Assembly: GCA_016764415.1 (NCBI GenBank)
Contig: JAESRY010000060.1
Location: 1 to 5,351 of the forward strand
Reading direction: 5' to 3'
From: Cycloclasticus sp.
GTDB taxonomy: Bacteria > Pseudomonadota > Gammaproteobacteria > Methylococcales > Cycloclasticaceae
Length of the DNA: 5,351 nt
Both the position numbers and the translations under genes were made by a program. Shown here piece by piece: positions 1 to 5,351 of the stretch; the first letter of the stretch is position 1; each line of letters starts with the position of its first letter. A model generated the notes under the pieces. It saw only the letters and a program-made list of their open reading frames with translations. It was not told the DNA's origin and did no database searches.

Positions 1-425
1 CACAAATCCATATCGCTACCTTTAACATAAGCAATACTGCCCACACTGCCCATCAAAAAAATGGATTCGATAGCAAAGCTACGTTTTGCCCGCTTGCTAT
101 ACACAAAGCCTTTGCTTAGCTTTTTTGCTTTTCCAATCGCGAGTTTACCCGGCAAATAGTCTGCTATACCAGCCGGTGCTTTACTAGACACATAACCTGG
201 CAAAACTGGGTGGTTTACATGAAATAACAGCGGCAACAATTCTAGGAAAATTTTTTGTCTCGGCGTGACTGCGTCGAGCGCGCGTTGCATTTTCAATTTA
301 TGCAGATTTAAAAACCGTTGCTTAACCTGTTTTAAATCTTTCTTGCTGATGTCGCCATTAGCACCAACTAGGTTAATAGCTTTCAGGCCTCGTTGTTGCG
401 CTGGCGTTTTAACTGAGCTCACCAT
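1..425 (-). CDS. cyaA: Class I adenylate cyclase, N-terminal part (runs off left edge)
   Basis: This is the first 141 codons of a class I (enterobacterial-type) adenylate cyclase, which makes cAMP from ATP in the cytoplasm. Reading from the ATG at 425, the protein contains the family segment LLPLLFHVNHPVLPGYVS (residues 63-80), close to the E. coli and Pseudomonas CyaA N-termini. The nucleotide-binding signature follows: G126-S127, S130, then S137-D138-M139-D140-L141. The last two bases in the window start a TG_ codon, consistent with the tryptophan that normally follows SDxD. The spacing S127 to S137-D138-x-D140 matches the catalytic Ser/Asp set known for E. coli CyaA. The frame is open throughout, so the gene is cut only by the window edge. 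It starts 3 bases after the stop of the PAS-GGDEF gene and in the same frame. A GTG directly after the ATG is an alternative start. There is no good ribosome binding site, only AAGG very close to the start, so translation is probably coupled to the upstream gene. Confidence 0.9.
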   Translation of the reverse strand, partial: MVSSVKTPAQQRGLKAINLVGANGDISKKDLKQVKQRFLNLHKLKMQRALDAVTPRQKIFLELLPLLFHVNHPVLPGYVSSKAPAGIADYLPGKLAIGKAKKLSKGFVYSKRAKRSFAIESIFLMGSVGSIAYVKGSDMDL

Positions 426-428
426 GCC

Positions 429-1232
429 TTACATCATCATCGTTAAATCAACGTCCTGTCGAATATTTTGTAACATTTTTTTGGTCGTATCACCCTTTGA
501 CCATTCCGTTAAACCAACAGAAAAGGATAACGGGCGACCGTCCCCTTTCGAGAAAAGCGATAAATGCGATTCCTCATTAAATTTCTTTAACAACGTGGCG
601 GCAGACTGGTAATCCGTCTCTGGTAAAATCACTAGAAACGTATGTCTATCCAGCATGCCAATTTGATCCGCCCAACGTAGTTCGTCCTTCAAAAAGAAAG
701 CAATACGCTGTATGCAACGAGCAAATAACTGACTATCCATCTGGTCTGAAAATGTGTAGTTAATTCTCAACAACGACAACGTGTTGTCATAACGACGGCT
801 TCGACTAATATGACCATCAAGCAGCTCGACAATAACGTCATTACTCATCATTCCCGTGACGGGGTCTTTAGGGTTTAGGCCAGACAAATCATGTTGCAAC
901 CGACGGCATTCGTTACCGATAATCACTAAATCACTGCAATCATGAAAAAAGTAGATGTCGTACTCGGGCGTTTTGATGTGCTCGCGTTTCAACCAAGCTT
1001 CTTTACCCTGTTTATTTGAAACAAGAAACGGGTTATCCGTGCCTAATAGCACATCAGACAAGCGGTCGGCTTTAGAAACGACACTACCCGACAAGTCACT
1101 TTCTTTAAATTGAAGTAACGATAAGAGATGTGGGTTGGCCCATTCAATTTGTTGATTACGCAATATCAGCACGCCAAAGTCGGCGACTTCAAGCGCTTGT
1201 TGACCCCACCCACCTGACATTGAATCGAACAT
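429..1232 (-). CDS. PAS + degenerate GGDEF domain protein, probably catalytically inactive
   Basis: The product is a 267-residue cytoplasmic protein with no membrane segment. Residues about 10-105 look like a PAS sensor domain (GVLILRNQQIEWANP and following). A GGDEF fold starts with the usual entry motif D123-P-V-T-G127-M and ends with SFSVGLTEW near 236-244. The active site is lost: GGDEF is replaced by D195-R-H-T-F199, and the metal-binding acids of the upstream DxD strand read R156-I-N158. It therefore should not make c-di-GMP. An RxxD (R186-W-A-D189) sits exactly five residues before the GGDEF position, as in the inhibitory I-site of true diguanylate cyclases, so ligand binding is possible. 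I chose the ATG at 1232 because the only longer option is a TTG at 1244 with no ribosome binding site; an ATG at 1220 is also possible. The gene lies between argH (76-base gap) and cyaA (3-base gap), so it is probably cotranscribed with cyaA. The specific function is not known to me. Confidence 0.85.
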   Translation of the reverse strand: MFDSMSGGWGQQALEVADFGVLILRNQQIEWANPHLLSLLQFKESDLSGSVVSKADRLSDVLLGTDNPFLVSNKQGKEAWLKREHIKTPEYDIYFFHDCSDLVIIGNECRRLQHDLSGLNPKDPVTGMMSNDVIVELLDGHISRSRRYDNTLSLLRINYTFSDQMDSQLFARCIQRIAFFLKDELRWADQIGMLDRHTFLVILPETDYQSAATLLKKFNEESHLSLFSKGDGRPLSFSVGLTEWSKGDTTKKMLQNIRQDVDLTMMM

Positions 1233-1261
1233 TTTAAACAACAATTATTTTTATTAGCGTT

Positions 1262-1290
1262 ATTCTAAGTATTGCTTATTTTTCAGAAAA
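1262..1290 (-). promoter_or_regulatory. Weak candidate promoter for the PAS-GGDEF/cyaA genes
   Basis: In the 76-base gap after argH, the minus strand carries TAGAAT (plus 1262-1267, 5 of 6 to the -10 consensus). A poor -35 (TTTTCT, plus 1285-1290) lies 17 bases upstream. Transcription would start near 1255, about 23 bases before the ATG at 1232. No terminator separates argH from this gene, so read-through from argH is equally likely. Confidence 0.25.
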
Positions 1291-1308
1291 TGTCGGCTTT
1301 TTATCAAC

Positions 1309-2706
1309 TCATCTTTGTTTAGCCAAAAATGCCTTAGCTTCTGCCACTGCTAAACGCACTTGATTAGGCGCCGTACCGCCAATATGATCGCGCGCAGAAA
1401 CCGAACCTTCTAACGTTAACACGTCAAAAACATCGTCCGAAATGAGCTCGGAAAAACTCTGTAACTCTGCAAGAGATAACTCTGATAAGTCACGCTGCGT
1501 TTCTGTACCTAAACGTACTGCCAAACCTACTACTTCGTGCGCATCCCTAAATGGGATACCTTTACCCACCAAATAATCCGCCAAGTCTGTTGCTGTTGAA
1601 AAACCTTGCTTAGCCGCTTTTAACATCGACTCTTTTACCGGCTCAATATTAGGCACCATGTCAGCAAACGCACGTAACGAACCCAACACAGTGTCAACGG
1701 TGTCAAATAACGGCTCTTTATCTTCTTGATTGTCTTTGTTATATGCCAAAGGCTGCGATTTCATCAACGTTAATAACGCCACCAAATTACCGTTAACACG
1801 CCCTGTTTTACCGCGCACCAACTCTGGTACATCTGGGTTTTTCTTCTGCGGCATAATCGACGAGCCGGTGCAAAATGCATCTGGCAAGTGAATAAAGTTA
1901 AATTGCGCGCTGGTCCACAAAACAATTTCTTCAGAAAAACGCGATAAATGTGTCATTAATAAGGCAGATGCAGCACAAAATTCTATCGCAAAATCACGAT
2001 CACTCACACCATCGAGTGAGTTAGCACACGGTTTAGAAAAACCCAATAACTTAGCTGTCATTAAACGGTCAATCGGGTAACTTGTACCCGCTAGCGCCGC
2101 AGAACCTAACGGCATAACATTCACTCGCTTGGCGCAGTCTGCAAAACGTTCTGCATCGCGTTTTAGCATTTCAAACCATGCCATTAAATGGTGTCCAAAG
2201 GTAACAGGTTGGGCAACTTGTAAGTGAGTAAAGCCGGGCATAATCGTCTCTGCATGTTGCTCTGCCAAACCCACCAACCCTGCTTGTAAGCGCGCTAGTT
2301 CAGATTGAATTAAATCCAATTGATCACGTAAAAACAAACGAATATCTGTCGCCACCTGATCATTGCGCGAACGGCCCGTGTGCAATTTTTTACCCGCAAC
2401 ACCAATACGCTCAGTTAATGCCGCTTCGATATTCATATGCACGTCTTCAAGCGCAATAGACCATTCAAATTCACCGGCTTCAATGGTTGATAAAATACCC
2501 GCTAGGCCTTCTTCAATTTGTTGGCATTCTTGCTCCGTTAAAATACCTACGTGGGTGAGCATTTTTGCGTGCGCAATAGAGCCTTGAATATCGTAAGGCG
2601 CTAAACGCTGATCGAAGTTAACAGAGGCGGTAAATGCCTGAACAAAGGCGTCTGTGCTCTCAGTAAAGCGACCGCCCCAGAGTTTATTTTGCTTATTTTG
2701 TGACAT
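1309..2706 (-). CDS. argH: Argininosuccinate lyase
   Basis: ArgH performs the last step of arginine biosynthesis: it splits argininosuccinate into arginine and fumarate, acting in the cytoplasm as a homotetramer of the fumarase/aspartase superfamily. The 465-residue length fits the family (E. coli about 457). Visible family marks are the N-terminal LWGGRF (9-14), the substrate loop [13 protein letters not shown] (109-121), and PGFTHLQ (157-163), with H161 in the position of the catalytic histidine. The superfamily signature [12 protein letters not shown] (281-292) contains the mobile-loop serine. The frame is intact with no missing key residue. The ATG at 2706 is the natural start, since the alignment to the family begins within a few residues of it. 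No clear Shine-Dalgarno sequence precedes it. It is divergent from the kinase gene across 88 bases and leads into the PAS-GGDEF and cyaA genes on the same strand. Confidence 0.98.
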   Translation of the reverse strand: MSQNKQNKLWGGRFTESTDAFVQAFTASVNFDQRLAPYDIQGSIAHAKMLTHVGILTEQECQQIEEGLAGILSTIEAGEFEWSIALEDVHMNIEAALTERIGVAGKKLHTGRSRNDQVATDIRLFLRDQLDLIQSELARLQAGLVGLAEQHAETIMPGFTHLQVAQPVTFGHHLMAWFEMLKRDAERFADCAKRVNVMPLGSAALAGTSYPIDRLMTAKLLGFSKPCANSLDGVSDRDFAIEFCAASALLMTHLSRFSEEIVLWTSAQFNFIHLPDAFCTGSSIMPQKKNPDVPELVRGKTGRVNGNLVALLTLMKSQPLAYNKDNQEDKEPLFDTVDTVLGSLRAFADMVPNIEPVKESMLKAAKQGFSTATDLADYLVGKGIPFRDAHEVVGLAVRLGTETQRDLSELSLAELQSFSELISDDVFDVLTLEGSVSARDHIGGTAPNQVRLAVAEAKAFLAKQR

Positions 2707-2719
2707 GATTTACGAACAA

Positions 2720-2760
2720 AAGTGAATTTTTGCCTAGTATATCACTTAAGATTGGCTTAA
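2720..2760. repeat. Two small dyads in the argH/kinase divergent region
   Basis: AAGTGA at 2720-2725 is matched by TCACTT at 2742-2747, a perfect 6-base inverted repeat with a 16-base gap that brackets the argH -10. Overlapping it, TTAAG-ATTGG-CTTAA at 2746-2760 is a perfect 5-base dyad with a 5-base loop. Either could be an operator half-site pair. They are short enough to occur by chance in AT-rich DNA, and neither matches a regulator site I can name with confidence. Confidence 0.3.
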
Positions 2761-2764
2761 TTTA
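2736..2764 (-). promoter_or_regulatory. Candidate argH promoter
   Basis: The minus strand has TATACT (plus 2736-2741), a near-consensus -10. About 18 bases upstream is TTAAAT (around plus 2760-2765), a weak -35. Transcription would start near 2729, giving a leader of roughly 22 bases before the argH ATG at 2706. The -10 is convincing and the -35 is not. Confidence 0.4.
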
Positions 2765-2794
2765 AAGCGAATTGAAACGACATCACGCAGCAAC

Positions 2795-3850
2795 ATGGAT
2801 AAACGCTCTCTCACAAATCAACAATATTTCTTGCCCGACATGTGTCGAGCGAAGAATGTGCTTTACCTGACATTAGTGTCTCAATTGTTGGCTATTGTGC
2901 TCGCCTTAAACACCAGTTTTATCACCGGTGATTTTTGGACCACCCTCAGCTTGAATGCGCTGTTTATTTTATGGGTAGCCTTCACTTGCGCCGCGATTTT
3001 TTGCAGCTTTAAACAGCGAATAAACCAGTGGGCACCTATGAAAATTTGCCTGCTCATGTTTTTTGCCATCAACATAACCACGTTGTTAATTACTTGGATT
3101 ATTACCTCGCTACTACCTCAGTTGGAATTGTTTATTCAACCAACCCAACAACACATGAGTATTTACCTAAGGAATAGCGGCATCAGCGCCATCTTCAGCC
3201 TTATTCTATTACGCTTCTTATACATTCAATTCCAATGGAGAAAGCAAGTTAAAGCGGAAGCCGAAGCACGACTTGATGCATTACAAGCCAGAATACGCCC
3301 GCACTTTTTATTTAATAGCTTAAACACCATCGCCAGCTTAACTCGTATTGACCCCGTTCTAGCAGAATCCATTACCGAAGATTTAGCCTCTTTATTTAGA
3401 GCGAACATGCAAACGGCAGACCGCTTGATACCTATTGAACAAGAGCTAGATTTAATTAAGCAATATTTGAATATCGAACAAACTCGGCTGGGCTCACGTC
3501 TTAAAATAAACATCAACACCTCATCAATACCAACAGATGCGCTCATCCCGCCTTTGAGCATTCAACCTTTGGTCGAAAACGCGGTATATCATGGTATAGA
3601 GCCATCTAAGAACGGTGGCACGCTAGATATAACAGGGCAATTCGACAATAACATCATCACCCTAAGCATAAAAAACAGCATGGGAAATGGGCAACAAACG
3701 AGTTCACGGCCAAGCAATCACATGGCCATAGACAATATACGTTTACGAATGCAAAGTTGCTTTCCTGAACAGTCCACATTAACGGTCAGTTCCAGCGACA
3801 ATGTTTTCCATACGCAATTAAAATTCCCATATCAAACCGACCACTCATGA
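2795..3850 (+). CDS. algZ: AlgZ/FimS-type membrane sensor histidine kinase (LytS family)
   Basis: This is the 351-residue sensor kinase of a LytTR two-component pair; it sits in the inner membrane. The N-terminus has the AlgZ/FimS-type motif FLPDMC (12-17), which supports the ATG at 2795. Four hydrophobic segments follow at roughly 21-40, 49-70, 83-107 and 128-146, with little periplasmic sequence between them, then a short charged helix rich in K, E, A and R (149-164). The His_kinase domain has the H-box RIRPHFLFNSLNTIASL (166-182) with H170 as the likely phosphorylated residue, and the N-box PPLSIQPLVENAVYHG (252-267) with N262. The glycine boxes are atypical: KNSMGNG (283-289) stands where DNGxG is expected, and NHMAIDN (318-324) stands for GxGLxN. 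This divergence recalls the FimS subfamily. It overlaps the regulator by ATGA, so the two are translationally coupled. No classical Shine-Dalgarno sequence is visible. In Pseudomonas the homologue governs alginate, twitching and virulence; the target here is unknown. Confidence 0.9.
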   Translation: MDKRSLTNQQYFLPDMCRAKNVLYLTLVSQLLAIVLALNTSFITGDFWTTLSLNALFILWVAFTCAAIFCSFKQRINQWAPMKICLLMFFAINITTLLITWIITSLLPQLELFIQPTQQHMSIYLRNSGISAIFSLILLRFLYIQFQWRKQVKAEAEARLDALQARIRPHFLFNSLNTIASLTRIDPVLAESITEDLASLFRANMQTADRLIPIEQELDLIKQYLNIEQTRLGSRLKININTSSIPTDALIPPLSIQPLVENAVYHGIEPSKNGGTLDITGQFDNNIITLSIKNSMGNGQQTSSRPSNHMAIDNIRLRMQSCFPEQSTLTVSSSDNVFHTQLKFPYQTDHS

Positions 3851-4605
3851 GGATTTTAATTGCCGATGACGAGCCGCTAGCAAGACAACGACTAAAACTC
3901 TTAGCGCAAGAAATTTGCCCAAATAGCGACATTTATGCCGATGCAAGCAATGGGCTAGAGGCGCTCAAACAATGTATTGAATTACAGCCTGACATAGCCC
4001 TTCTCGACATCCGTATGCCCATCATGGATGGCTTGCAAGCAGCCGCAGAAATATCTAAGGCTGGACTGCAAACACATGTCGTTTTTGTCACTGCCTATGA
4101 CCAATACGCACTGGAAGCCTTTGATAAAAACGCCATCGATTACCTCTTAAAACCCATTAGAAAAGATCGCCTAGAAAGAAGTATTGAAAAAATCTCTCGA
4201 ATGGCCGCACCCCCCGCTAATACTGACAATACCACCGAAAAATTACGTTCTCCAAGACAGCAATTTTGCGCACACACGCATCACGGGCTCAAAGTCGTTG
4301 CCGCACAAAATGTGCTTTTCTTTAAAGCCGACAATAAATATGTATTGGCCTGCACAGCTAACGATAATATTTTATTAGACGAGTCTTTAAAAAAACTAGA
4401 GGAAGAATTTAGTGATGCATTCTTCCGCATCCATCGCAACGCCTTAGTTAAAATAGCGGCTATAAAAACAATTGAGAAATCAGCCGATGGATCATTTGAA
4501 ATACACCTACATGCATGCGACGAGCGCTTAACTATTAGCCGCCGTCATCAGGCCGAATTAAATCGTCTGCTGCGACAAAAAAATAACTCCAACGAAAACA
4601 ACTGA
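3847..4605 (+). CDS. algR: AlgR-type response regulator (REC + LytTR DNA-binding domain)
   Basis: This is a 252-residue cytoplasmic transcription regulator, the cognate partner of the preceding kinase. The receiver domain (about 1-118) has the acidic pair D7-D8, the phospho-acceptor D54 in LLDIRMP (the same number as in AlgR), T82 and Y84 in VTAYDQYALEAF, and K102-P103. A polar, proline- and threonine-containing linker (about 120-136) leads to a LytTR DNA-binding domain (about 138-241). That domain shows LFFKADNKYV (157-166), FRIHRNALV (193-201) and ISRRHQAEL (230-238), all typical of the family. The tail is short and asparagine-rich. The length is close to Pseudomonas AlgR. The start ATG overlaps the kinase stop as ATGA, leaving no room for doubt about the start or the coupling. 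LytTR proteins bind paired direct repeats in promoters; I could not assign such a site in this window. Confidence 0.93.
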   Translation: MRILIADDEPLARQRLKLLAQEICPNSDIYADASNGLEALKQCIELQPDIALLDIRMPIMDGLQAAAEISKAGLQTHVVFVTAYDQYALEAFDKNAIDYLLKPIRKDRLERSIEKISRMAAPPANTDNTTEKLRSPRQQFCAHTHHGLKVVAAQNVLFFKADNKYVLACTANDNILLDESLKKLEEEFSDAFFRIHRNALVKIAAIKTIEKSADGSFEIHLHACDERLTISRRHQAELNRLLRQKNNSNENN

Positions 4606-4610
4606 TACAA

Positions 4611-4628
4611 CGGCTGTTATAATCAGCC
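4611..4628 (+). promoter_or_regulatory. Extended -10 promoter for hemC inside a dyad
   Basis: The 47-base gap between the regulator and hemC contains TG-T-TATAAT (4615-4623), a perfect extended -10. Its -35 region (4595-4600, AAAACA) is poor, as is common for extended -10 promoters. Transcription would start near 4630, about 23 bases before the hemC ATG. The -10 lies in the loop of a perfect inverted repeat, GGCTG (4612-4616) and CAGCC (4624-4628), which could bind a regulator. There is no following T-run, so it is not an intrinsic terminator. Confidence 0.5.
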
Positions 4629-4652
4629 AAACTCACCAGACCACTTCTATTT

Positions 4653-5270
4653 ATGCCACTTATTCGAATAGCCACGCGTAAAAGCCCCCTTGCACTTTGG
4701 CAAGCTGAACACGTTGCCAGTTTATTAAAAGCAGCACACCCAGATTTACAAATCGAACTCGTCAAAATGATTACTCAGGGTGACAAAATTCTAGACACGC
4801 CCTTGGCTAAAATTGGCGGCAAAGGCTTGTTTGTTAAAGAACTTGAGCAGGGCATGCTAAATGGTCATGCAGACATCGCTGTCCACTCTATGAAGGACGT
4901 GCCCGCGCAATTACCAGACGGCCTTGAAATTGGTGCCATTTTGCACCGCGAAGACCCACGTGATGCATTTGTGTCTAATAACTACCAGACTATCGACGAG
5001 CTTCCACAAGGCGCTGTAGTGGGAACATCCAGCTTGAGACGTCAATGTCAGCTATTGCAAAAACGTCCTGATTTACAAATTCGATCGCTACGCGGTAACG
5101 TAAACACTCGCTTAAAAAAACTGGATGACGGTGACTATGACGCTATTATTTTAGCCGCTGCTGGCCTTATTCGCCTTGGTTTTGAAGAGCGAATTAACAC
5201 CGCTATTCCCGTCAACATCATGCTCAGTGCCATTGGACAAGGCGCTATTGGTATCGAGTGTGGAAAATGA
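4653..5270 (+). CDS. hemC: Hydroxymethylbilane synthase (porphobilinogen deaminase), C-terminally truncated
   Basis: HemC joins four porphobilinogen molecules into hydroxymethylbilane in heme and siroheme synthesis. The start matches the family very well: [17 protein letters not shown] (5-21), [11 protein letters not shown] (55-65), HSMKDVP with the catalytic aspartate D82 (E. coli D84), the cofactor/substrate-binding arginines R9, R129, R130, R147 and R153, and GQGAIGIEC (195-203). Full-length enzymes have about 310 residues; this ORF ends at 205, two foreign codons after GIEC. The missing third domain includes the cysteine (E. coli Cys242) to which the dipyrromethane cofactor is attached, so this product should be inactive. 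No other frame downstream continues HemC, which argues against a simple frameshift and for an insertion or a sequence junction near 5261. The ATG at 4653 is the natural start; no clear Shine-Dalgarno sequence precedes it. In related bacteria hemD normally follows, but the window ends before it could be seen. Confidence 0.93.
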   Translation: MPLIRIATRKSPLALWQAEHVASLLKAAHPDLQIELVKMITQGDKILDTPLAKIGGKGLFVKELEQGMLNGHADIAVHSMKDVPAQLPDGLEIGAILHREDPRDAFVSNNYQTIDELPQGAVVGTSSLRRQCQLLQKRPDLQIRSLRGNVNTRLKKLDDGDYDAIILAAAGLIRLGFEERINTAIPVNIMLSAIGQGAIGIECGK

Positions 5271-5351
5271 GTATGAGGTTAGAAGAATGTTCATTCGCAA
5301 AAAGCCATCAGGAGTAAAAGTAACACCAGTTTCTGCCGACTACATTGTCAA
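5262..5351 (+). mobile_element. Possible left end of an insertion sequence disrupting hemC
   Basis: HemC similarity ends abruptly at the Cys codon 5259-5261. The following bases do not continue the family in any frame, and a new ORF with its own ribosome binding site starts 26 bases later. This is the layout expected of an IS end. The terminal inverted repeat and target duplication cannot be defined, because the other end lies outside the window; the exact junction could differ by a few bases. A misassembly joining two unrelated loci would look the same. Confidence 0.5.
5287..5351 (+). CDS. N-terminal 21 codons of a possible transposase (runs off right edge)
   Basis: An ATG at 5287 opens a frame that stays open to the window end. 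It begins MFIRKKPSGVKV and continues through ADYIV at codons 17-21. A MFIRKK-type start with basic residues followed by Ser-Gly is what I associate with IS1634/IS4-group transposases, but 21 residues are too few for a firm assignment. GAGG at 5275-5278, eight bases before the ATG, is the clearest Shine-Dalgarno-like sequence in the window. The frame is offset from hemC. An overlapping ATG at 5273 gives only 14 codons and is ignored. Confidence 0.4.
   Translation, partial: MFIRKKPSGVKVTPVSADYIV

Noticed and set aside
265..612. Open plus-strand frame of 115 codons over the cyaA/PAS-GGDEF boundary
   Set aside because: It lies antisense to two genes with clear family motifs, resembles no known protein and has no start context.
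1233..1244. Longer PAS-GGDEF product from a TTG at 1244
   Set aside because: It adds four residues with no ribosome binding site; the ATG at 1232 is the simpler start.
1279..1292. AT-only dyad (ATTTTTC/GAAAAT) after argH as a terminator
   Set aside because: It has no GC stem, almost no loop and no proper T-run; read-through into the PAS-GGDEF gene is more likely.
2363..2587. Open plus-strand frame of 74 codons inside argH
   Set aside because: It is the antisense shadow of the conserved argH substrate-loop region.
2720..2747. CRP or ArgR operator in the divergent region
   Set aside because: The GTGA/TCAC arms are 16 or more bases apart instead of the six needed for CRP, and only one half (TGAAT) of an ARG box is present.
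4612..4628. GGCTG/CAGCC dyad as a terminator of the kinase-regulator operon
   Set aside because: The stem has only five pairs and no T-run follows; the loop is a perfect -10, so a promoter reading is better.
5259..5351. Simple frameshift in an otherwise intact hemC
   Set aside because: None of the three plus frames after 5261 gives HemC-like sequence, so the downstream DNA is unrelated.

Overview
The window suggests a free-living or host-associated gammaproteobacterium with an AT-leaning genome. The main reason is the block algZ/fimS-like histidine kinase, algR-like LytTR regulator, hemC, with argH divergent beside it. This arrangement is known from Pseudomonas and related gammaproteobacteria. 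The AT-leaning base use argues against Pseudomonas itself. A marine group such as Methylophaga or Cycloclasticus would fit, but that is a guess and not something the sequence proves.

Layout. The left half is read on the minus strand, in transcription order: argH (2706 to 1309, complete), a PAS plus degenerate GGDEF protein (1232 to 429), and the first 141 codons of a class I adenylate cyclase, cyaA (425 to 3, running off the left edge). The right half is read on the plus strand: an AlgZ/FimS-type kinase (2795-3850), its AlgR-type response regulator (3847-4605, ATGA overlap), and hemC (4653-5270). An 88-base divergent intergenic region (2707-2794) carries a good minus-strand -10 for argH and two small dyads. 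A 47-base spacer before hemC carries a perfect extended -10 set inside a dyad.

How the genes relate. The kinase and regulator form a two-component pair. ArgH makes arginine and HemC starts tetrapyrrole assembly, so both are housekeeping genes. The PAS-GGDEF protein has lost its catalytic GGDEF residues but keeps an RxxD at the exact I-site spacing. It lies immediately upstream of, and in frame with, cyaA, separated only by TAA-GGC. This suggests a link between c-di-GMP (or another PAS-sensed signal) and cAMP synthesis.

The most striking point is that hemC is broken. It matches the family up to the conserved GIEC segment, then loses similarity and stops. Seventeen bases after that stop, a new ORF begins with its own Shine-Dalgarno-like sequence; its start resembles IS1634/IS4-type transposases. 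The lost part of HemC includes the cysteine that holds the dipyrromethane cofactor, so the gene as read here should not give a working enzyme.
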